From positions 1 through 51,982 of the forward strand of contig NZ_JAALCR010000037.1 of assembly GCF_011065895.1 (NCBI RefSeq): a DNA stretch of 51,982 bases, read 5' to 3'. Every line of letters starts with the position of its first letter. Within the stretch, counting starts at the first letter, position 1. The position numbers and the translations under genes were made by a program. Under the pieces are notes generated by a model. That model was not told the origin of the DNA. It was given only the letters and a program-made list of their open reading frames with translations, and did no database searches. Below, in pieces: positions 1 through 7,582 of this stretch. Origin of the DNA: Paludisphaera rhizosphaerae. GTDB taxonomy: Bacteria; Planctomycetota; Planctomycetia; Isosphaerales; Isosphaeraceae.

Positions 1-649
1 TCGCTTCCAAGTCGTCGGGGGGGAGTGGGACGTCCTCGTTGACGAGGACGGGCGGTCCGACGGGCAGGCCCGCTCGGCGCTGGCCCTGGTAGTGGCGGTA
101 CATGAGCCAGCCGCCGACTCCCGCCGCGATGGCGATCGCCACCCACTGCTGGGCTTCGTGGAGGCCCTTCTCGATCTGGTGCGCGAAGAGGTAGCCCAGC
201 AGGAACATCAGGCTGGTGCTCAGGAGCACCGCGACAAGGTCGATCAGCAGCAGCTTGAGCGGCGGCAGCTTGAGGATGCCGGCGGTCAGGTAGGCGGCTG
301 TCCGGAAGCCGGGCGCGAATCGGCCCAGGATCAGGATCTTGAAGCCGTGGCGGTGGAAATACCCCTTGATCTGGGCTTCGCGGGCCTTGGTCAACAGGCG
401 GCGGGTCAAGGGGAGGCTGAGGACGCGCTCGCCGTATCGGTAGGCGATGAGGTAGACGAGGAAGTCGCCCAGCAGCACCCCGATCATGCACGACGAGAAG
501 GCCAGCGGGCCGTTAAGCTGGCCGTTGCGGGTGAGGATCGCCGCCAGGAGGACGGGCGCCTCCTCCGGGATCGGAAGGCCGAAGCCCCCCAGCACCAGGA
601 TCAGGGCGATCCCGATGTACCCGAGTTGTCCAACCAACTGCTCCGTCAA
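1..649 (-). CDS. DedA/SNARE-associated family membrane protein (3' end cut off)
   Basis: The minus-strand frame reads 216 codons without a stop and runs off the left window edge, so the C-terminus is missing. The protein is strongly hydrophobic with several membrane segments. It carries the DedA hallmarks: GLPIPEEAP near residue 24, a GDFLVYLIAY segment near 61, and GRFAPGFRT at 109-117, which matches the family's basic/proline motif. DedA proteins are inner-membrane proteins linked to lipid (undecaprenyl phosphate or phospholipid) flipping and envelope homeostasis; the specific substrate here is unknown. I chose a TTG start at 649 because AGGAG lies 6 bases upstream; the upstream in-frame stop is at 719-721. 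The visible C-terminal tail is soluble and proline-rich. The gene is divergent from the Uma2 gene. Confidence 0.85.
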   Translation of the reverse strand, partial: MTEQLVGQLGYIGIALILVLGGFGLPIPEEAPVLLAAILTRNGQLNGPLAFSSCMIGVLLGDFLVYLIAYRYGERVLSLPLTRRLLTKAREAQIKGYFHRHGFKILILGRFAPGFRTAAYLTAGILKLPPLKLLLIDLVAVLLSTSLMFLLGYLFAHQIEKGLHEAQQWVAIAIAAGVGGWLMYRHYQGQRRAGLPVGPPVLVNEDVPLPPDDLEA

Positions 650-773
650 CCTCGGCTCCTGACTCTCGACGCGATCCTGCCCCGACCTCGGCGACGCCGC
701 GCCACCCAACCACTGGTATCACAATGAGACCGGGGCGTCGAGAGCCCGTCTCGCTCCACAAGCTCCGCCGTGG

Positions 774-779
774 TATAAA
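774..779 (+). promoter_or_regulatory. Candidate extended -10 promoter element of the Uma2 gene
   Basis: TATAAA is preceded by TGG, giving the extended -10 form TG-N-TATAAA. It lies 43 bases before the ATG at 823. I see no good -35 hexamer. This is pattern matching only. Confidence 0.3.
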
Positions 780-822
780 TCAACTGAACGCCTGAACCGA
801 CGCGACGCTCGGGAGCCGTCTC

Positions 823-1677
823 ATGAGCACCGCCAAGTCCAACTCCTCCAGGTCCTCAACGGCGACGACGCTGTTCGTTGACCCGTACGACCCGTTGTAC
901 CCCTCCAGCGACGGCAAGCCGATGGCGGACAGCACCCTCCAGTTCCAGTGGATCGTCACGATCAAGGAAGGGTTGCAGAGCCTATTCGAGGACCGAGCCG
1001 ACGTCTTCGTCGCCGGCGACCTCCTCTGGTACGCCGTCCAGGGGGACCCTCGCGACTCCATGGCTCCGGACGTCCTCGTGGTTTTCGGTCGACCCAAGGG
1101 GCATCGGCGGTCGTACCGCCAGTGGGTTGAGGAGAACGTCGTCCCGCAGGTCGTTTTCGAGATCGACTCTCCCAGCAACACCGCGGCCGAGATGGCCGGG
1201 AAGCTCCGTCGCTACGACAAGCGAGGCGTCGAGGAATACTACTACTACGATCCCGAGACAGGGGCCCTGAAGGCCTGGCTGCGAGGTCCTGCCGGCCTTC
1301 GCGCCATCAAGAAGACAAACGGCTGGACGAGTCCCCGACTGGGAGTGACGTTCGAGGTGCCTCGGCGCAAGGACGCTCTCATCCTGCTCCGGCCCGATGG
1401 ACTCCCGTTTCGGACGTTCGGCGAGTTGGCTCGCGACGAGGCGGCGGCGCGGCGGATCGCCGAGGCCGAACGCCAGCGACGACTCCAGGCCGAGCGAAAG
1501 ACCAGGCTTGCGGAACGCATCGCCGAGGCCGAGACCCGTCGTGCCGAGGTAGAGACCCGTCGTGCTGAGGCCGAGACCCGTCGCGCCGATGAGGAAAGGT
1601 CGCTGCGTGAGGAGGCCGTCGATCGCGCTGAGCGCTTGGCGGCCCGGCTTCGTGAGTTGGGCGAAAGCCTCGATTGA
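823..1677 (+). CDS. Uma2 family (DUF820) PD-(D/E)XK nuclease-like protein with coiled-coil tail
   Basis: This 284-residue protein has the Uma2 (DUF820) fold typical of cyanobacteria and planctomycetes. The expected PD-(D/E)XK residues are present: PD at 82-83, the E-I-D strand at 113-115, and a lysine at 127 in GKLRRYDKRGVEEYYYY. Family members are annotated as putative endonucleases, but cellular roles are mostly unproven. From about residue 203 the sequence becomes a charged Ala/Glu/Arg coiled coil with a perfect heptad-like repeat (AETRRAE type) encoded by a 21-bp DNA repeat. Uma2 proteins often occur in large paralogous sets. The neighbours do not suggest a pathway. Start: ATG, 43 bases after a possible extended -10 box. 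Confidence 0.85.
   Translation: MSTAKSNSSRSSTATTLFVDPYDPLYPSSDGKPMADSTLQFQWIVTIKEGLQSLFEDRADVFVAGDLLWYAVQGDPRDSMAPDVLVVFGRPKGHRRSYRQWVEENVVPQVVFEIDSPSNTAAEMAGKLRRYDKRGVEEYYYYDPETGALKAWLRGPAGLRAIKKTNGWTSPRLGVTFEVPRRKDALILLRPDGLPFRTFGELARDEAAARRIAEAERQRRLQAERKTRLAERIAEAETRRAEVETRRAEAETRRADEERSLREEAVDRAERLAARLRELGESLD
1522..1584 (+). repeat. Three tandem 21-bp units inside the Uma2 gene
   Basis: The string GAGACCCGTCG recurs at 1531, 1552 and 1573, an exact 21-bp period with a few substitutions between units. Each unit encodes seven residues of the form AE-x-ETRR. The in-frame period lets the coiled coil grow or shrink without a frameshift. Confidence 0.8.
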
Positions 1678-1881
1678 GGCGGTCTATAAACGACTCGAGC
1701 CGCCTTGACCGGGATCGCAGCCGCGGGTAACGTGCCGACGCCCAGGAAGGGTGCCGTATGAAACGAGCCCGGCCGCTCCCCCCACGTCGAAGCCGAGGGG
1801 GCCGCCGAGGGCCCGGGATGCGCCCGCCCCGCCCGTGCGGGACGCGGCCCGCGGAGATGTTCTCAAGGAGGAGGACGAGGT

Positions 1882-3456
1882 ATGTCCGACAAGCGACGGT
1901 CCGAGGGACGTCGCCGCGCCTGGGGGCGCGGGCCGATCATTTTGAAGTTCGACTCCCTTGAGAAGCGTGAAGTCCTCTCCACGGCCGCTCACAACCTGCC
2001 CGACCTGGTCGGCTCGTCGCTCGTCGTCGTTCAGAGCGCGGACTGGGGGGATTCGGTGACGGTGACGGGCCAGGTCACCAATCAAGGGGACGCCGCCGCC
2101 TCCGGTTCGTTCAACGTCGCCATCTACGCGGGAAGTCGGTTGAACATCAACCGTATGTCCGTCTTGCTGGGCGAGGTGACGATCCCCGACGGCCTCGCCG
2201 CCGGCCAGTCGATCCCCTTCACGACGACCGTCAAGCTCCCGGCCAACCCGGTCCCCGGCATGGGGTCGTCCGGGAACCTCGCTTTGAGCATGAAGGTCGA
2301 CTCCTCGAAGCAGATCGTCGAGTCCAACGAGCGTAACGACAGCGGCATCGGTCCGGGTTACGACCAGGCCCTCATCCAGATCGCTCCGACGCAACCGGCT
2401 CAGATTCTCGCCACCTCGGTCGGCATCTATCCGTCGACCGCCACCTGGGGGCAGACGCTCTCGGTGACGACCCAGATGACCAACAAGTCCTACGGTGCGG
2501 CGCAGGCGACTCGCGCCCAGGTGGTTCTGACCCCCGCCGGGATCGCGCAGGGGACCGGGTCGGACGTCACCCTGGGCAGCATCAGCGTGCCGGCGATCGA
2601 GCCCTGGCAGACCGTGAACGTGGAGAAGACGTTCACTCTTCCCTCGATCCCGCCGGTCCTGCTCTCCGGGGCCACCTCGTTCACCCTGACGATTCTCCCG
2701 GACGCCGACTTCCTGACCAACCCGGTCGGCCCCCACGTGGCTGTGGGTGGGACGGGGATCGATCAGACGTCGGTGACGATCAACCTGCCGAGCGACGTGA
2801 CGACGACGCCGATCCAGACCAATCTGCCGGACCTGGCTGTGTCGACCGTCTCGACGTCGACGAGCGACCTGGTCTGGGGCGGCAACTTCGACGTGACGAC
2901 CAGCGTGCAGAACATGGGCAGCGTCGACCCAGGTCCGTTCCGGGTCCGGTTCCTTCTGGCCGGTCCCAGCGGCAACCCGAACCGGACCATCTTCCTGGGC
3001 GACGCCATCGTTCCGGGACTCGCCCCTGGCTACTCGCAGTCCATCACGCAGACTGTCTCGCTCCCAAGCAGGCTCCCATCGGGGATCGTGCTGGACGGCA
3101 TCGGCACGGCCAAGATCGTCGCCATCGCCGACCCGGAGAACGGCCTGAACGAGACCTTCAAGAACAACAACACGGCCACGTCGTCGCCGGTCTCCCTGCG
3201 GCTGCTCGGGTCGGATGGGTCGACCTTTGTGCCTAACACGCCCGACCCAGAGGTTCTGCTCGACATTAACAAGCCGAGTATGGCCAAATATCAGAAGGCT
3301 CTGAAGCTGGCCCAGGCGGCGACGGCCACTCAGAACGGTCAGGCCGCTCCGACCAAGAAGCTCTATCGACGTCCCGCCATCAAGTCGAGCAGCAACGACA
3401 AGACGCTCGGGATCTTCCCGAAGTCGGTCGGGAATTTCTTCAAGGATCTGTTCTAA
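1882..3456 (+). CDS. Exported CARDB-repeat protein with LEPR-XLL-like N-terminal motif
   Basis: This is a 524-residue protein. An Arg/Lys-rich leader is followed by FDSLEKREVLS at residues 23-33, a variant of the planctomycete LEPR-XLL sorting motif (LE-x-R-x-x-L). Three similar beta-sandwich modules follow at about 40-160, 175-300 and 312-430. Each begins with an N-L-P-D-L-like phrase and contains V-x-N-x-G strands typical of CARDB (cell-adhesion-related) domains. The C-terminus is basic and Gly/Lys-rich with no membrane anchor. A surface or secreted structural role is inferred; no catalytic motif is visible. The start is supported by AAGGAGGAGG about 8 bases upstream of the ATG. The 204 bases between this gene and the Uma2 gene hold no convincing gene. 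Confidence 0.8.
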   Translation: MSDKRRSEGRRRAWGRGPIILKFDSLEKREVLSTAAHNLPDLVGSSLVVVQSADWGDSVTVTGQVTNQGDAAASGSFNVAIYAGSRLNINRMSVLLGEVTIPDGLAAGQSIPFTTTVKLPANPVPGMGSSGNLALSMKVDSSKQIVESNERNDSGIGPGYDQALIQIAPTQPAQILATSVGIYPSTATWGQTLSVTTQMTNKSYGAAQATRAQVVLTPAGIAQGTGSDVTLGSISVPAIEPWQTVNVEKTFTLPSIPPVLLSGATSFTLTILPDADFLTNPVGPHVAVGGTGIDQTSVTINLPSDVTTTPIQTNLPDLAVSTVSTSTSDLVWGGNFDVTTSVQNMGSVDPGPFRVRFLLAGPSGNPNRTIFLGDAIVPGLAPGYSQSITQTVSLPSRLPSGIVLDGIGTAKIVAIADPENGLNETFKNNNTATSSPVSLRLLGSDGSTFVPNTPDPEVLLDINKPSMAKYQKALKLAQAATATQNGQAAPTKKLYRRPAIKSSSNDKTLGIFPKSVGNFFKDLF

Positions 3457-3769
3457 AGGTCGGTATCGGCAAAGTGGTCCAGACCTGCTGAGGCTTCCCC
3501 TTTTGTCCAGGTTTCGGACCGCTGGCAATCGACACAACCCTATCAGATTTCACGAATTCGAGGCGTCATCGGATCGCGTTTCGGGAAACTTGAGACAAAA
3601 TGGAAAATAGCTAGGCGGTTTGTTGAAGAGCGGTAAGATCGCGGCTATGCTTGCCTGGTCTGATTCCTCCCTCGCATGAGGAGGGGGGGCGGCCGGCCGG
3701 CCGTTGGTCTCCGTCCAGAGCGTCCGGCCTCTGCCGCGCCCTGAAGTCTTGCCCCCAGAGGATTTTACG
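3457..3769. other. Intergenic stretch without a gene
   Basis: About 310 bases. The first half is less GC-rich than the flanking genes. The second half contains a G-run and an alternating GGCC palindrome around 3690-3703. A weak hairpin (CCTC/GAGG arms) lies near 3666-3684. I see no convincing promoter, RNA or small gene. Confidence 0.5.
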
Positions 3770-4555
3770 ATGGCCCAGGATCGGACGGACGCGCAAGACT
3801 TCTCGGCGACGTCGCGGACGGCGGCATTCGTCGACTCCCATTTCGTGCCGGGCCAGTACGAGCCCAATTATGCGTACCCCCTGCTGGTCCTTCTGCATGG
3901 CCGAGGGGCCGACGAGGACCAGTTGGTTCGGGCCATGCCGGCCTTGAGCCGACGGAATTATGTGGGGCTCGGACTTCGGGGGCCCGTCCCCGTTTTCAAG
4001 CACGAACGTCAGGTGGGCTATTCCTGGGGGCAGGAATTCGAGATTCCCGCCCGAAGCAGCTTCCGAAGCGCTCCGGTTCTGGGTGAAGCGGAACGACTTC
4101 GCCGAATCCTGCTCGATCCGGAAATGGACCCCATGATGCGGTTGGAAGACGGCGTCTTCCGCAGCATCCGGGAAATCCGCAGCCTGCTGCACGTGCATTC
4201 CGAGCGGATCTTTCTGGTGGGTCATGGTGAAGGAGCGGCCGCGGCTTACCGCCTGGGCCTGAGCTTCCCCGACCGGTTCGCCGGGATCGTGGCGATCAAC
4301 GGCTGGCTCCCGACCAACTTCCGGGCCCTTGCTCGATACCAGGCCTGTCGCGACTTCCCGATCCTCGTCGTCCATGGCGCGTGGAATACGCGAGTGCCGA
4401 TCGGTCACGCCCGTCGCGACGTCGCCACGCTTCGAGCCGGCGGTTTGCGGGTCGCCTTCCAGTCCTACCCCTGCAACCATCGCCTCAACCCCGACATGCT
4501 GGCCGACGTCGACACCTGGCTCATGAATCGTTGCACGACTCAACCCGCCGTTTGA
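3770..4555 (+). CDS. Alpha/beta-hydrolase-fold protein of the phospholipase/carboxylesterase type, catalytic serine absent
   Basis: The 261-residue protein resembles the small phospholipase/carboxylesterase (YpfH-like) alpha/beta hydrolases: LLVLLHGRGADED at about 38-50, an LGLRGPV strand at 67-73, and the nucleophile-elbow region IFLVGHGEGAAAAYRLGL at 147-164. In active relatives the elbow is G-x-S-x-G; here it is GHGEG (151-155), so glycine replaces serine. The usual acid strand HG-x-x-D reads HGAWN (Asn206), while a His is present at 237. It may therefore be a non-catalytic binding protein. The ATG at 3770 was preferred over an upstream TTG at 3704 because homologous sequence begins only after it and AGAGGA lies just upstream. 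Confidence 0.75.
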   Translation: MAQDRTDAQDFSATSRTAAFVDSHFVPGQYEPNYAYPLLVLLHGRGADEDQLVRAMPALSRRNYVGLGLRGPVPVFKHERQVGYSWGQEFEIPARSSFRSAPVLGEAERLRRILLDPEMDPMMRLEDGVFRSIREIRSLLHVHSERIFLVGHGEGAAAAYRLGLSFPDRFAGIVAINGWLPTNFRALARYQACRDFPILVVHGAWNTRVPIGHARRDVATLRAGGLRVAFQSYPCNHRLNPDMLADVDTWLMNRCTTQPAV

Positions 4556-4572
4556 TTCACGCGAGGGCCGAT

Positions 4573-4618
4573 GTGGGGTTACAATAGAGCGTCGCGCTCG
4601 GCGTCGCTCAAACCCCAC
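4573..4618. promoter_or_regulatory. Inverted repeat upstream of the zinc-ribbon membrane protein
   Basis: GTGGGGTT (4573-4580) and AACCCCAC (4611-4618) are perfect 8-bp arms with 30 bases between them. Inside lies a smaller stem, GAGCG-TCG-CGCTC. The inner sequence TACAAT at 4580-4585 resembles a -10 box. The element ends 20 bases before the ATG at 4639, so it could be a terminator of the upstream gene or a leader structure; the sequence does not decide. Confidence 0.4.
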
Positions 4619-4638
4619 TCGATGAGGCCCCTTAAATC

Positions 4639-5883
4639 ATGGACGGCGAGTTCGCCTGTCCTCAGTGCGGCCAGACTGTCAAGGTTCGGCGGCCCGGACC
4701 TGGGCGGCAGGCACGCTGCCGCTTTTGCAACAGCCTGATCGAGGTTCCCTTCCTGCCCCGCGTCGACGGGGCCTGGAAGCGTCGTCGATTCGAAAAGCCG
4801 AGATGGGTTCCCTGGGCCTGGGCCGGAATCATCCTGGCGGTGGCATCGCTGATCGCCACCGCGACCGTGCAGGCCCTGGTGCGAAGCGAGCGAGCGGCTC
4901 GGCTGCGGACCGTCGAGCGGTTGATCGACTCTTCCCAGGCTCATGAGTCGGCGGGACGGTTCGATCTCGCACTCATCGATCTGGACTCCGCGCTGACGGT
5001 TGCGCCGGCCACGGGGGTTGAGTTGGATGACCCCGATAAGCTGCATGGCCGCCGCCGCGATCTGGCCCGTCGCGACGTGGAATCCGTGCTCGGCAAGCTT
5101 GCGGCCGACGATCGACCAAAATCCCTCGGGTCCTGGTTGGACCTGATCGCCCGCGTGGGGGCCGATCACGACCTCGAACCAGTCCGAACGGACGTCCAGG
5201 CGCGGTTTGACTCCGCACTCAGTCATTGGATCGACGACGCCGCCGACCGGGCCGTCCGCGAACTCGATCCGTCAACGGCACTCGCGATCTGCCGCGACGG
5301 CGACGACCTGGCTCTTCACCTCCCTTCGCCCGCTCGGAAGCCCGCCCAGGACCGCTTTCGGGCGATCGTCGCCGCTCTGGTCGATCGTTGCGGCGCGGCG
5401 ATCGATGAGGCTCCAGGGGAATTCGTCGTCGGGGCGAAAGCCGGGTACGACCGAATCTTCCGACCGATGATCCTCGAAACCCTCCGTCTGAAGGGCTATC
5501 TTCCTCCCCCCACGGAGCCTCGGTGGGCTGATCTCTGGACCAACCCGCCTTATCGCTTCACGTTCGCGGTCCGGGAGCGCCATGAGGGGACCTACCTGGG
5601 AACGCAGAATCGGCTCTCACGAATCGAGGCCAGGCTTTCCCTGACGGATCGAGGACGCGAAATCTGGATGACCGCTCCGAACGCCCGGACGATCGTTCCG
5701 GTTCCCAACCTGCCGTCGTATCTCGCCGGTCGACTGGCTCTGAGCCAGGATCGCGTGGAGGAGGCGGAGAAATTGCTCCACGACAACGCCTTCTCCCAGA
5801 TCCGCGACCGGTTCCAACTGAGCCTGAAGAATCTCCCCGATCGCCCCGGGGCGGCGTCGACGGCGAGTCTTGGCCCGCGCTGA
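4639..5883 (+). CDS. Zinc-ribbon, single-membrane-segment protein of unknown function
   Basis: This 414-residue protein opens with a four-cysteine zinc ribbon (Cys7, Cys10, Cys27, Cys30), of the kind common at the N-terminus of planctomycete proteins. One membrane helix follows at about 57-80 (WVPWAWAGIILAVA). The remaining 330 residues are predicted to lie on the other side of the membrane. They are rich in Ala/Leu/Arg/Asp and look helical in their first part (80-290), perhaps TPR-like, with a more strand-like C-terminal part. I recognise no enzyme motif. It lies directly upstream of the cobalt/nickel transporter operon but is separated from it by a hairpin. Confidence 0.7.
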   Translation: MDGEFACPQCGQTVKVRRPGPGRQARCRFCNSLIEVPFLPRVDGAWKRRRFEKPRWVPWAWAGIILAVASLIATATVQALVRSERAARLRTVERLIDSSQAHESAGRFDLALIDLDSALTVAPATGVELDDPDKLHGRRRDLARRDVESVLGKLAADDRPKSLGSWLDLIARVGADHDLEPVRTDVQARFDSALSHWIDDAADRAVRELDPSTALAICRDGDDLALHLPSPARKPAQDRFRAIVAALVDRCGAAIDEAPGEFVVGAKAGYDRIFRPMILETLRLKGYLPPPTEPRWADLWTNPPYRFTFAVRERHEGTYLGTQNRLSRIEARLSLTDRGREIWMTAPNARTIVPVPNLPSYLAGRLALSQDRVEEAEKLLHDNAFSQIRDRFQLSLKNLPDRPGAASTASLGPR

Positions 5884-5905
5884 ACGTCCCTCTTCACTGG
5901 GACGT
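5884..5905 (+). terminator. Hairpin immediately after the zinc-ribbon gene
   Basis: ACGTCCC and GGGACGT form a perfect 7-bp stem with an 8-base loop, starting right after the stop codon. There is no T-tract, so its role as a terminator is uncertain. Confidence 0.35.
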
Positions 5906-5912
5906 CGGCTCC

Positions 5913-5941
5913 GGTATGATGATTTCACCAAACGCCATACC
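5913..5941. promoter_or_regulatory. Dyad GGTATG-N17-CATACC before cbiM, a candidate metal-regulator operator
   Basis: GGTATG (5913-5918) and CATACC (5936-5941) are perfect inverted arms 27 bases before the cbiM ATG. The E. coli NikR site is GTATGA-N16-TCATAC, that is GTATG-N18-CATAC. Here the same half-sites are 17 apart. The left arm overlaps TATGAT (5915-5920), a fair -10 hexamer. A repressor bound here would block transcription; this is inference from motif similarity and position. Confidence 0.4.
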
Positions 5942-5967
5942 GTGACCCCAGCGAGTCAGGATGCGCC

Positions 5968-6966
5968 ATGCATATTCCGGACGTGCTGATCGACTCTCGC
6001 GCCTCGCTCGTGACCACGCTGATCGGCGCGGCCGGCCTGGCTTACGGGCTTCGGCGCGTGCAGGACCGGCATGGAGCGCGGGCGACCTCCTTGATGGGGA
6101 TGACGGCGGCGTTCGTTTTCGCCGCTCAGATGGTCAATTTTCCGGTCGGGCCGGGAGTATCCGGGCACCTGCTGGGGGGCGTCCTCTCGGCCGTGCTGCT
6201 GGGACCCTGGGCCGGCGCAGTGGTGATCGCCGCGGTCTTGATCGTCCAGTGCCTTCTCTTCCAGGACGGCGGGGTAACAGCGCTGGGGGCGAACTTCGTC
6301 AATATGGGGCTGATCGGCTCCGTCGTCGGCTATGCGATCTACGACCCGATCCGCCGCGCGGTGGGCGGGAGGCGGGGGATTCTGGTGGGCTCGATGACCG
6401 CGGCCTGGTTCTCCGTCCTGCTGGCCGCGGGAGCGTTCTCGATCGAGCTTGCGGCCGGAGGCGGTCGCGAACATTTCTTCCGGATCCTGAGCTGGATGGG
6501 GCTGGTCCACGCCGGGATCGGCGTGGGCGAGGCTCTCATCACCGGCCTGGTGGTCAGGTTCGTGCTGTTGACCCGACCCGAACTGATCGAGGTCGACGGT
6601 GAGGACACGCCGGAGACCGCGCGGTTCGGCTTCGGCTTTTCCACGATCGCCGCCGGGCTGGCGATCGCCCTGGCGGTCGCCGTGTTCGCATCGCCTTTCG
6701 CCTCCGATGCGCCGGACGGACTGGAGTTCGTCGGGGAGAAGCTCGGGTTTTTGCCCGACGGCGAGGCCCCGCCGATCATTCGCTCGCCCATGGTCGAATA
6801 TAAGCTCCCGCTGCCGATCGAGCCTAAGGGGCCGTACGGCGTCAAGCTGGCGACGGCTGCGGCTGGGCTGATTGGGACGCTCGTCGTTTTCGGCTTCGCC
6901 TGGTCGATGGCCCGAGTTTTCGCCCCCAGCAACGGGGAGCAGGGGGCATGGGCTGATGCCGTTTGA
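5968..6966 (+). CDS. cbiM: Cobalt/nickel ECF transporter substrate-binding component CbiM fused to a PDGLE (CbiN-like) domain
   Basis: The 332-residue protein starts MHIPDVLI; the N-terminal Met-His-x-Pro is the metal-chelating signature of CbiM/NikM. The N-terminal 210 residues hold about six hydrophobic segments with Gly-rich motifs such as PVGPGVSGHLLGG. From about residue 215 there is a membrane segment, an outside segment with DAPDGLEFV (PDGLE motif) and a final membrane segment, the module that acts as the small N subunit in CbiMNQO/NikMNQO systems. Together with CbiQ and CbiO it would import Co2+ or Ni2+ across the inner membrane. The metal cannot be fixed from the sequence. The gene overlaps cbiQ by 11 bases, indicating an operon. 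Confidence 0.88.
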   Translation: MHIPDVLIDSRASLVTTLIGAAGLAYGLRRVQDRHGARATSLMGMTAAFVFAAQMVNFPVGPGVSGHLLGGVLSAVLLGPWAGAVVIAAVLIVQCLLFQDGGVTALGANFVNMGLIGSVVGYAIYDPIRRAVGGRRGILVGSMTAAWFSVLLAAGAFSIELAAGGGREHFFRILSWMGLVHAGIGVGEALITGLVVRFVLLTRPELIEVDGEDTPETARFGFGFSTIAAGLAIALAVAVFASPFASDAPDGLEFVGEKLGFLPDGEAPPIIRSPMVEYKLPLPIEPKGPYGVKLATAAAGLIGTLVVFGFAWSMARVFAPSNGEQGAWADAV

Positions 6967-7579
6967 CGGGCCCTTGCAACGTCTCGACGCGCGAGTGAAG
7001 CTCGTGGCGGCGGTCGCTTTCGTGGTCGGGGTGGTCGCCGCTCCCTCGGGCTCCTGGCGGCTGCTAGGCGCGATGGCGGCCTGTCTCGCCGTCGCGGCGG
7101 CGGTTGGGCGGATCTCCCCCGCGCGACTGCTCGTGCGCTGGCTGGGGTTCGCGATCGTGGTCGGATTTCTCGCGGTGTTGGCGTCTGGGGCCGTTGCCGA
7201 ACGGACGGGGCTGCCGCGGCGGTTGGTTGTGCTGGATCTCGTCGTTCGCAATAGTCTGGCGTTCGGTGCGATGATGATTCTGGCCGAGGTCACCCCCTGG
7301 TCGCGGCTCCTCTCGGCCTTGCGGCGTCTGGGCGTCCCGGCGGTTCTGACGGCGACGATCGCGATGATGCACCGCTACCTGTTCGTCCTCCGCGACGAAC
7401 TCGACCGCATGGCGACGGCCCGCCGGGCTCGGACGTTCGGCCGGTCCGGGCTGACGTTCAGCGTGCTCGCGGGACTGATCGGGATGCTGCTGTTTCGGGC
7501 GCTGCTTCGCGAGGAACGCGTCTTCGACGCCATGACCGCGCGGGGGTGGGACGGCGAGTTTCGGACCCTGGACGACTGA
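6956..7579 (+). CDS. cbiQ: ECF transporter transmembrane component CbiQ
   Basis: The 207-residue protein begins MPFDGPLQRLDARVKL, the usual CbiQ opening (short soluble start with D-x-R-x-K-L, then membrane segments). Hydrophobic segments span about 20-70 and 90-125. The coupling-helix region includes a RRLGVPAVL phrase and, further on, a MATARRARTFG motif (A-R-x-A-R type), which contacts the ATPase in ECF transporters. It is the T-component linking CbiM to CbiO. The ATG at 6956 overlaps the end of cbiM; an earlier in-frame start would add 28 residues that do not resemble the family. Only 3 bases separate its stop from the cbiO start. Confidence 0.87.
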   Translation: MPFDGPLQRLDARVKLVAAVAFVVGVVAAPSGSWRLLGAMAACLAVAAAVGRISPARLLVRWLGFAIVVGFLAVLASGAVAERTGLPRRLVVLDLVVRNSLAFGAMMILAEVTPWSRLLSALRRLGVPAVLTATIAMMHRYLFVLRDELDRMATARRARTFGRSGLTFSVLAGLIGMLLFRALLREERVFDAMTARGWDGEFRTLDD

Positions 7580-7582
7580 GCC

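Noticed and set aside
1684-3537. A 617-codon open frame on the minus strand opposite the CARDB gene
   Set aside because: Arg/Gly/Asp-rich composition typical of a frame opposite a high-GC gene. The plus-strand frame has repeated beta domains, a ribosome-binding site and a sorting motif.
5884-5967. Cobalamin riboswitch upstream of cbiM
   Set aside because: Only 84 bases separate the genes and no B12-box-like sequence is visible; the leader is too short.
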